Below, piece after piece: positions 1 through 6,507 of a stretch of 62,741 nucleotides of DNA. Each line of letters starts with the position of its first letter. Within the stretch, counting starts at the first letter, position 1. Under the pieces are notes generated by a model. It was not told where the DNA came from, made no database searches, and saw only the letters and a program-made list of their open reading frames with translations. Origin of the DNA: an uncultured Lachnospiraceae bacterium (lineage in GTDB: Bacteria > Bacillota > Clostridia > Lachnospirales > Lachnospiraceae); assembly GCA_934401915.1 (NCBI GenBank), contig CAKRSV010000012.1, forward strand, positions 1-62,741, written 5' to 3'. The position numbers and the translations under genes were made by a program.

Positions 1-62
1 TTTCGCATAAAGCGGTCGTAACGTCCGGCATTTTTGTCCCAGAAATTCTTGTGTCCCTGCAT
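1..62 (-). CDS. Class I SAM-dependent methyltransferase, N-terminal fragment
   Basis: Only the first 20 codons lie in the window; the gene runs off the left edge. The start is the ATG at 62-60, nine bases after an AAAGGA ribosome site. A second in-frame ATG at 71 sits directly against that site and is less likely. The peptide contains WDKNAGRYD, an N-terminal pattern common in UbiE/class I methyltransferases just before the SAM-binding motif. The TetR-type gene lies upstream on the same strand, and two operator-like palindromes fill the 110-base gap, so this gene is the likely regulated target. Substrate is unknown; the family call rests on a short fragment. Confidence 0.55.
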   Translation of the reverse strand, partial: MQGHKNFWDKNAGRYDRFMR

Positions 63-81
63 CGCTATCATTCCTTTTGAT

Positions 82-133
82 GTTAGATTAACCTAACCGA
101 CACGTGCGCCCAGGAGGTTAGATGATACTAACC
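82..133 (-). promoter_or_regulatory. Two tandem palindromic operators
   Basis: GTTAG-N6-CTAAC (82-97) and GGTTAG-N6-CTAACC (116-133) share half-site and spacing, with centres 35 bases apart. They sit between the TetR-type gene and the methyltransferase start, which fits a dimeric repressor. No convincing -35/-10 pair was found here. Confidence 0.5.
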
Positions 134-172
134 GTTGTGCCTTGGAAAAGCCGCATCTCTGCGGCCTTCCGC

Positions 173-751
173 TTATTTAAATAACTCCCTGCAAGCGCCG
201 TACACCAGCGTTTCCAGCACCTGCGGGTACAGTCCTCCTATTTGCTCCTTGTGTGAGACGGTCAGAATCAGTCCGCGTACTGTCGCGGCGGCAAGTGAAA
301 TCCCCCGTTTAGGAACAAGGCCATATTTTTCCAGAAGCAGACGAATGTGCGTCTCGTCATCGTGGTAATGTTCCTTTTTGACGCCCTCCGGCAATCTCTG
401 TAAAAGCAACTTGGCGTCATGTTCAATGAAAACCATGTCGCCGGTATCGGACAGCCGCCGGCAGACGGCCAGAACCGCCTCTGCCGCGCGCTCCGATGTT
501 GGCAGGCCGCCATTTCTGTGCAACGCCTGGTCAGCCACCCCGTAAAGCTCGGAGTGGATACTTTCCAGAACCGCGAAGAAGGCCATCTCCTTGGATTCGT
601 AGAATTTATAAAACGAGCCTTTTGCGATACCGACAGCCTTTGTCAGTTGATCCACTGAGGTTTTCTTCATCCCCAGCGTGACAGCACAATGTCTCGTTTC
701 CTTCAGCAACGCCTTGCGGAGCTGCTCAGTCTCGTAATCGGTAAAAGCCAA
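173..751 (-). CDS. TetR/AcrR family transcriptional regulator
   Basis: The 192-residue length is typical of one-domain TetR repressors. Residues about 30-58 form the family helix-turn-helix, ending in the characteristic GSFYKFYESKE. The rest is a helical ligand-binding and dimerisation domain whose ligand cannot be predicted. The start is a TTG at 751, chosen because GGGAGGG lies seven bases upstream; no ATG fits as well. A promoter at 798-826 drives it, and a palindrome overlaps the -10, which suggests autorepression. The neighbouring methyltransferase gene on the same strand is the probable second target. Confidence 0.85.
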   Translation of the reverse strand: MAFTDYETEQLRKALLKETRHCAVTLGMKKTSVDQLTKAVGIAKGSFYKFYESKEMAFFAVLESIHSELYGVADQALHRNGGLPTSERAAEAVLAVCRRLSDTGDMVFIEHDAKLLLQRLPEGVKKEHYHDDETHIRLLLEKYGLVPKRGISLAAATVRGLILTVSHKEQIGGLYPQVLETLVYGACRELFK

Positions 752-768
752 GGCCGCACCCTCCCTGA

Positions 769-826
769 AATATGACCATTTCGGTTCCTTTGGTCATATT
801 ATACCGCGCTTTTTTCTGGTTTGCAA
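769..826 (-). promoter_or_regulatory. Promoter with overlapping operator for the TetR gene
   Basis: On the minus strand TTGCAA (826-821), a 17-base spacer and TATAAT (803-798) form a near-consensus promoter. The inverted repeat AATATGACCA / TGGTCATATT (769-778 and 791-800) overlaps the -10 and start region, a classic repressor position. Its sequence differs from the GTTAG/CTAAC pair at 82-133. Confidence 0.75.
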
Positions 827-902
827 GAGGTGCGGGGAAAAACTCGCTAATCAATTTGTTTCATATTGCACAGACGGGTTGATTGCAAAGAGAATAACAG
901 GA

Positions 903-936
903 ATTCACATAATATGAATGACGTATTCACATAATA
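903..936. repeat. Direct repeat ATTCACATAATA, two copies
   Basis: The 12-base word occurs at 903-914 and 925-936, a 22-base period, just beyond the 3' end of the Mob remnant. It may mark a recombination junction or a binding site; nothing in the sequence decides which. Confidence 0.4.
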
Positions 937-956
937 CTACTGCTTTTGCGCTATCA

Positions 957-2272
957 TTAACGTTCGATCTTGCGTCGATCCTTTTTAAGTTGAGGCCTTT
1001 TAAGTTGCTCCGTACTCCTTCGCCGCATGGTCATCTGCCGCACCTGCCGCTCTTCTGCGTCCTCTCCAAGCAGACGAGACGATTCCTGCTTGGCATTGAG
1101 CAGCATAACAAGAGAAGGCTTCTCCTGCATAGAGTTAGAGTCCTTCAACTGCCGTTCTGCCGCCTTTTCCTGCGTGGGACGGATGGCCCGCCGTGCCGCA
1201 TATAGTTCCATCGGGTCAAAATCCGCAGCCTGCGCTTTTAGATCGGCATATTCAGCCAGCGCCTTATCTAACTCGGCAGAGTATTTCTGTCCCTGCGCCT
1301 CCAGCTTTTTCAGGCCAGCCTCCATAGTGGCAATGTCCTTGCGGAGCGCCTCTGCGCCTGCATCCTCCGCATACTCAAATTATTGCAAAAGAAGAGACTT
1401 TTCGGGACGCAGTTCCTCTAAATCTTCTGTCAGCTCGGTAATGCGGACAGCCAGCGCTTTGTGACGCATCACACGGTATACTGGCAATTCCTTTTTCTCA
1501 GCAACCAGCGATTTGCGCTCCTTGCTCTTTTCCTTGATCTGCTGTACCAGACCGGCGTAACGTTCCATCTCCGGCTTCCATGCGGCAAGGGATTTTTGAA
1601 TATGCGATTTGCCGTTGCGAATATGAGAGAGCTGATAGCAGAAGATCAGCACACGGCTGCGCAGCTTTTCCAGCCCTTCCGCAATGGCGGGGACAGTACG
1701 AGCGACCAGTGCGGCCAGCTTCTTGATTTCGGCTTTCAGCTCCCGCAGCAGCGTATTGTCGGCCTTGATTTGCCGGTTGATCTCGCAGCGGTCAGAGATG
1801 ATCCCCTTGCGCTCCAACGCCTGCGCTGTCACACCTTCATGGATGGTAGGAATCTCGTCCAGCCCCCGTGCAGCGTTGCTGCGGTGGTCAATGCGTTCCT
1901 CCCGCCCGGCGCGTTCCAGACAGCGGTTGGACACATCTGCCCATGCTGCCCGCCATGCCGTAAGCTGTTCTTCGCTGTTCCAGCGCTCGGAGATAGGATT
2001 CTGTCTGCCGTAGCGGGTGCTTTTGGGATGTTTGTCAGCCCGGACAAGCCCTTGTGCTTCGGCGGCAGAGGGAGCCATATACACCTTTTTCTTACCGACT
2101 TTGTACTGATACTGTTTCTCCCAACCATCGGTTTGTGCCGCCTTAAACTCGGCGGCGGTGAAGCCGCGTTCCTCGCCGTTTTTCATACAGAGGTATTCTT
2201 TCTCGGTCTTGTACTGCCACTTGCCTCGTTCATCCAGCGGGCGCACCGTCAGCAGAATGTGGGCATGCCCTT
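957..2272 (-). pseudogene. MobA/MobL-type relaxase remnant
   Basis: Relaxases of this family nick oriT to start plasmid or ICE mobilisation. The remnant begins at about 2272 inside the HUH metal-binding motif (GHAHILLTVRP), so the N-terminal catalytic part with the Tyr is missing. It then continues through the charged, coiled-coil-rich middle and C-terminal part. At 1382-1380 a TAA interrupts the frame after EKSLLLQ, and the same frame continues to a stop at 957. The break is therefore a nonsense change, not a frameshift. There is no start codon with a ribosome site. The 5' truncation and internal stop together indicate a decayed mobile element with no partner genes left nearby. Confidence 0.8.
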
Positions 2273-2816
2273 AAGGTTTCCATCATACAAAAAGCAGATC
2301 CTGTAAAGGAAAAAGTACATTTCTGCTATTACCGGTTAGCCAAAGGTATCTCTGGCATACTATCGTATGCAAAAGAAGGCATCAGACTCTGGTTTCGGAC
2401 AAAATGTCCGGCATACCGTCAACTCTGCCTTAAGCTGGCCGTCTAGATAGATAAAAGAATATGTCTCCCAAAGCCCGGTCCCGGCAGGTCAAAGCCCAGG
2501 ATGGGGCTTATCAAAGTACCATTTCTCACAGTACTGCCTTTCTCAACATTTCAAAAAAATGGCAGATTGGTACTTTGGGAAGCTATACTCATTTTCAGAT
2601 TACAACTTACGGAAACTCAAGCTCTCCATTCAAATACGCCGGTCAGAATCCGATTCACTTTCCGAAAAAAATCCCCTCCCGCGCACCTCTTACCACCCCG
2701 ATAAAACATCTTAACCGCCCTCTTTTGCAGCTTACCCACATCCGCCTGTCTTTTTTTCAGCTCTCTGCTATCCTATAATCAACAAAAATTCAGCACCACC
2801 GAAAGGACTGACAAAT
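2273..2816. other. Intergenic stretch without a convincing gene
   Basis: No family-recognisable ORF is present. A 57-codon open frame runs from about 2275 to 2446 on the plus strand without a start or known motif. Nested inverted repeats lie at 2513-2576: AAAGTACC/GGTACTTT outside, CTGCC/GGCAG inside. Small palindromes lie at 2354-2369 and 2396-2410. TATAAT at 2774-2779 is a plausible -10 for the ABC operon, but its -35 is poor. Confidence 0.5.
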
Positions 2817-3755
2817 ATGGAATCCATTATAACTGTAAAAGGACTCAAGAAATATTTCAAAGACGTAAAAGCCGTGGATGACATCAGTTTCTCCGTTGAA
2901 AAGGGCGAACTGCTCGGCTTTCTTGGCGTAAACGGCGCCGGCAAATCCACCACGATCAACATGCTCTGCACCCTTTTCTCACCGACACAGGGCGACATCA
3001 CTATCTGCGGCTGTCGGCTCGGCAAGGATGATGAAAAGATCCGCCATCACATCGGCGTCGTCTGGCAGGGCAACTGTCTGGATGAAAAACTTACCGTTAA
3101 GGAAAACCTGTTTGTGCGCGGCTCTCTGTACGGGTTCGATACCGCCGCACTGAAGCGGCAGGTCGCATCGGTCTGCGAGAAGCTACAGCTCAGCGACATC
3201 TATGACCGCCGTTATGCCAATCTTTCCGGCGGGCAGAAAAGACGCTGCGAGATTGCTGCCGCACTGATCCACTCCCCGGAAGTCCTTTTTCTCGATGAAC
3301 CTACCACCGGTCTGGATCCGGCGACACGGCGGCTTGTCTGGGAGAGCATGGACCGGCTGCAAAAGGAGGAGGGCACGACGATCTTTCTGACGACACACTA
3401 TATGGAGGAAGCCGCCTGTGCCAGGCACATCGCGATCATGGACAGCGGAAAGCTGAAGGAATTCGGAACTCCTTTTTCCCTGAAAGAGCGCTACGCCAGG
3501 GATAAGCTGCATCTGATCCCGCAGCCGGATAAAATGACCGGCCTGCGGCAGCTTCTTTTGGAGATGCACGTAAAGGATTCCGATGTCACTGTCGGATCTG
3601 ACCGGCTGATCGTATCGCTTCCCGATAGCATGACGGGACTTCCACTTATCAGGGAAGCTGAACCGTATCTTAGCGGATTTTCGTTGGTACAGGGTTCCAT
3701 GGACGATGTTTTTCTGAATGTCACCGGCAAAAATTTACAACAGGAGGAGCTTTAA
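2817..3755 (+). CDS. ABC transporter ATP-binding protein (DrrA-like exporter type)
   Basis: This 312-residue nucleotide-binding subunit powers the permease encoded next. Walker A GVNGAGKST is at 37-45, the signature LSGGQ at 136-140, Walker B VLFLDE at 156-161 and the switch His at 194. After residue about 215 comes a C-terminal extension typical of DrrA/CcmA-like drug or lipid export ATPases. An AAAGGA ribosome site precedes the ATG by about nine bases. The permease, LytTR regulator and DUF3021 genes follow within short gaps, so the four form one operon. Substrate is not predictable; antimicrobial or bacteriocin self-protection is common for this arrangement. Confidence 0.9.
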   Translation: MESIITVKGLKKYFKDVKAVDDISFSVEKGELLGFLGVNGAGKSTTINMLCTLFSPTQGDITICGCRLGKDDEKIRHHIGVVWQGNCLDEKLTVKENLFVRGSLYGFDTAALKRQVASVCEKLQLSDIYDRRYANLSGGQKRRCEIAAALIHSPEVLFLDEPTTGLDPATRRLVWESMDRLQKEEGTTIFLTTHYMEEAACARHIAIMDSGKLKEFGTPFSLKERYARDKLHLIPQPDKMTGLRQLLLEMHVKDSDVTVGSDRLIVSLPDSMTGLPLIREAEPYLSGFSLVQGSMDDVFLNVTGKNLQQEEL

Positions 3756-3759
3756 AACT

Positions 3760-4671
3760 ATGAAACAGACAATGTATCTGATCAAACGCAACTGCGCTAT
3801 CTTTTTCCGGGATAAATCGACGGTCTTTTTTTCTATGCTTTCCATGTTTATCACACTGGGGCTGATGGTCATCTTTCTCGGAAAAATGAACAGCGACAAC
3901 CTTGTGCAGGTTCTTGCAGAATTCGGACCGCGTGATACCGCCGCCGATCGTGTCAACGCCGGCTATCTGATCCAGCTCTGGACGCTGGCAGGTATTCTCG
4001 CCACCAACTCTGTCACCGTTCCTCTGACCGTCCTCGGCGCTATGGTCCAGGACGAGACGCACAAGCGTCTGATGGCGTTCTATGTGACGCCTGTCAATCG
4101 TCTGAAGCTGTCTCTTGGCTACATTCTGTCAGCCTTTTTCATTGGTACTGTTTTATGTGTGCTGACATTGCTTTTCGGTGAACTGTATTTTATGTCACAG
4201 GGATATTCTCTGCTGGATGCTCCGGCAATCGTGGAGCTGGTCAGCATGATCGCGCTGAATACGCTCTGTTTTTCCTCCCTTGGCTATCTGCTGGCTCTCT
4301 TCGTCCACAGTGACAGCGCCTGGAGCGGCCTGCTGACTATCATCGGCACGCTGGTCGGCTTCGTCAGCGGCACCTATCTGCCGCTTGGCTCACTTGGCGA
4401 AACGCTTCAGAACATTCTGAAATGCCTGCCGTTTCTCCACGGCGCATCCATGATGCGAAAGATCTGCACCGCCTCAGCCATCTCCAAGACCTTTGATGGA
4501 CTGTCGGAGATTGGCACCGAGATTTTCAGCAAGCAGATGGGCATCCGGCTTTTTCACGGAAATGACGAGTTTACTACCGGCATACAGGTGTCAATCCTGC
4601 TTGCCTATGCTATAATGGCAATAGTTCTTGCAGCCATTCTGAACCGAAACCGGAAGCTGAAGGACCGCTGA
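3760..4671 (+). CDS. ABC-2 type permease
   Basis: This is the membrane partner of the preceding ATPase, 303 residues with six likely transmembrane segments and the hydrophilic loop after the first span usual in ABC-2 permeases. The start at 3760 was chosen because AGGAGGAG lies about ten bases upstream. The frame is open from 3718, but that would remove the ribosome site. The ATPase ends only four bases earlier, so translation is probably coupled. DETHKRLMAFYVTPV matches the cytoplasmic coupling region of this family. Confidence 0.88.
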   Translation: MKQTMYLIKRNCAIFFRDKSTVFFSMLSMFITLGLMVIFLGKMNSDNLVQVLAEFGPRDTAADRVNAGYLIQLWTLAGILATNSVTVPLTVLGAMVQDETHKRLMAFYVTPVNRLKLSLGYILSAFFIGTVLCVLTLLFGELYFMSQGYSLLDAPAIVELVSMIALNTLCFSSLGYLLALFVHSDSAWSGLLTIIGTLVGFVSGTYLPLGSLGETLQNILKCLPFLHGASMMRKICTASAISKTFDGLSEIGTEIFSKQMGIRLFHGNDEFTTGIQVSILLAYAIMAIVLAAILNRNRKLKDR

Positions 4672-4695
4672 CACAAAATATGGAGCGTAAAATCT

Positions 4696-5133
4696 ATGAA
4701 AATAACAATACTGGACTGTGCCCCCGGCGAGGAGGAGGAGATCACGATCCGCTGCAAGGATATGGACGAGCATCTCCTGAAGCTGATCTATTCGCTGAAA
4801 ACAGGGCGCGATAAACTTACCCTATCCAGGGATGCGCACATCTACCAACTGTCCCCTGCCCAGATCTACTACTTTGAGGCAGTCGACGATCATGTGTACG
4901 CATACGGGGAAAAGGAAGTCTATGAAGCCAGATTCCGGCTCTACGAACTGGAGGAACGCCTGCGGCACACGGACTTTTTCCGCGCCTCCAAATCGACGAT
5001 CATCAATCTGACAAAGGTGCGTAACATCAGTCCCGGGGTTAATGGCCGTTTTGAGGTCTGTATGAAAAATGGGGAGCATCTCATGGTTTCCCGGCAGTAT
5101 GTCCCGGATCTGAAAGAAAAATTAGGCTTATAA
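4696..5133 (+). CDS. LytTR-domain transcriptional regulator
   Basis: The 145-residue protein has a short N-terminal part and a C-terminal LytTR DNA-binding domain (about 45-143), seen in IYYFEAVDDHVYAYG and FFRASKSTIINL. There is no receiver domain, so it is not a classical response regulator. It lies 24 bases after the permease and 27 before a DUF3021 membrane protein. Stand-alone LytTR proteins next to a small membrane protein are known as LytTR regulatory systems in Firmicutes, where the membrane protein restrains the regulator. By analogy this pair may control the ABC operon itself. Confidence 0.9.
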   Translation: MKITILDCAPGEEEEITIRCKDMDEHLLKLIYSLKTGRDKLTLSRDAHIYQLSPAQIYYFEAVDDHVYAYGEKEVYEARFRLYELEERLRHTDFFRASKSTIINLTKVRNISPGVNGRFEVCMKNGEHLMVSRQYVPDLKEKLGL

Positions 5134-5160
5134 CGTCGATAGCAAAACAAGGAGCTGCAT

Positions 5161-5613
5161 ATGTTTAAATACCGAATCAAACAACTTGCAAATATTTTCT
5201 GTATGGTAACAACCGGCGTACTTCTGGTCTCGGCGCTGTTTACCACCTTTATCAGTCCGACAGACACCGTTACCCCGGCGCTGATGTGGCAGATCCTTCT
5301 TGCCTCAGCGCTCAGTTCTCTCTGTTCGCTGATCTTTCCGGTCAACCGACCGATGGGTAAGACCGAATACATCATCCGCGTCATCATTGATTACGCTCTC
5401 ATCAATGTGATCGTACTCGGATGCGGCCTGCTTTTTAACTGGTATGATGTGACGCATCTCCCCAGTATTCTTTTCATGGTGCTTTCCATATTGATCATTT
5501 ACGCTGTCGTTTCGCTTATCTCCTGGATCCGTGCCGTGCAGGACGCCCAGAAAATGAACGAGCGGCTGTCCCGTTACCAGAATCGGGACAGTGAAGATGA
5601 GGATCTCCGCTGA
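5161..5613 (+). CDS. DUF3021 family membrane protein
   Basis: The 150-residue protein has four hydrophobic spans and a charged cytoplasmic tail rich in Arg, Asp and Glu. This is the profile of DUF3021 proteins, which almost always follow a LytTR regulator. An AGGAGC ribosome site precedes the ATG. Its job is probably to hold or inactivate the LytTR protein at the membrane. That role is inferred from related LytTR/membrane-inhibitor pairs and not shown by the sequence. Confidence 0.8.
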   Translation: MFKYRIKQLANIFCMVTTGVLLVSALFTTFISPTDTVTPALMWQILLASALSSLCSLIFPVNRPMGKTEYIIRVIIDYALINVIVLGCGLLFNWYDVTHLPSILFMVLSILIIYAVVSLISWIRAVQDAQKMNERLSRYQNRDSEDEDLR

Positions 5614-5657
5614 ATCTGCCGGAGCCTTCCGCAAAGCACTCTATAATCAGACTCTCG

Positions 5658-5708
5658 TTGCGAATTGTCAACTTTTAATTATTATAGGTTGACAATTTGT
5701 TTTTTTTA
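5658..5708 (+). promoter_or_regulatory. BirA-type biotin operator upstream of bioY
   Basis: AATTGTCAAC (5663-5672) and GTTGACAATT (5688-5697) form a perfect dyad separated by 15 bases. This matches the layout of Firmicute BirA operators (TTGTnAAC-N14-16-GTTnACAA). TTGCGA (5658-5663) and TATTAT (5680-5685), 16 bases apart, put the promoter inside the dyad. The T-rich stretch after the second arm also makes it terminator-like for the DUF3021 operon, so it may serve both roles. Confidence 0.68.
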
Positions 5709-5782
5709 TGCTTTCATATAACTGTTCCGATTGATATCTTCTATCAGTCTGAATAATCTAACTTTACTTTTCGGAGGAACCT

Positions 5783-6358
5783 ATGAGTCAGACACAATTG
5801 GCTAATGCAGCCAAAACACAAAAATCAAAATTAAGTATCCAGCAATTATGCTATGTCGGGTTATTTACCGCGGTCATCGTCATCATGGCACAGATCTCCA
5901 TCCCGATGCCGCTCGGCGTTCCCATGACCATGCAGACCTTCGCCATCACCCTGGCTGCCGTCGTTCTGGGCGCAAAGCTCTCCACGATCTCCTGCACAGT
6001 CTACCTGCTGCTCGGTGCGATCGGCGTACCGGTGCTCGCCGGCTTTACCGGAGGACTTGGAAAATTTGTCGGCCCTACGGGCGGATTTCTGATCTCGTTT
6101 CCGCTGATGGCATTTCTCATCGGTCTGGGCGTAGATCACCGCAAAGCCTTCAAGGGCGCTTTCGTGCTGTCCCTGATCGCCGGAACACTCATCAACTATG
6201 TTGTTGGCGTCGCGATGTACTGCCTGCTGACACACAACACGGTCGCTACCGGCTTCACAGCCTGCGTACTGCCCTTCATCCCCACCGCGATCATCAAAGC
6301 GGTTCTGGCGTCTGTACTCGGATTTGCCATCCGCAAACGAATACCCGGAATCAATTAG
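5783..6358 (+). CDS. bioY: Biotin transporter BioY (ECF S-component)
   Basis: BioY binds biotin in the membrane and works with the shared ECF energising module (not in this window). The 191-residue length and six membrane spans are typical. Family-specific stretches are MPLGVPMTMQTFA near residue 40-55 and GPTGGFLISF near 105. A GGAGGAAC ribosome site lies just before the ATG. A BirA-like operator 85 bases upstream predicts repression when biotin is plentiful. The gene stands alone and ends at a shared terminator. Confidence 0.95.
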   Translation: MSQTQLANAAKTQKSKLSIQQLCYVGLFTAVIVIMAQISIPMPLGVPMTMQTFAITLAAVVLGAKLSTISCTVYLLLGAIGVPVLAGFTGGLGKFVGPTGGFLISFPLMAFLIGLGVDHRKAFKGAFVLSLIAGTLINYVVGVAMYCLLTHNTVATGFTACVLPFIPTAIIKAVLASVLGFAIRKRIPGIN

Positions 6359-6445
6359 TGCAGATCCCAGGAAGAATCAGACCCGTACCAATTCCGAGCA
6401 GAATACATTCCTATCGATTCCAGGAAGAATTCAGCCAACATAAAT

Positions 6446-6494
6446 TCGGCTAATACTGATTTCCAGTAGATTTCAGTATTAGCCGATCATTTTT
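6446..6494. terminator. Bidirectional terminator between bioY and the GH2 gene
   Basis: A perfect 14-bp stem, TCGGCTAATACTGA with its complement (6446-6459 and 6473-6486), has a 13-base loop. It is followed by TTTTTAATT on the plus side and has A/T-rich sequence on the other. It lies between convergent genes. Confidence 0.85.
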
Positions 6495-6507
6495 AATTAT
6501 ATGTAAT

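Noticed and set aside
2275..2446. 57-codon plus-strand frame after the Mob remnant
   Set aside because: It has no start codon with a ribosome site and no recognisable motif; it may be chance.
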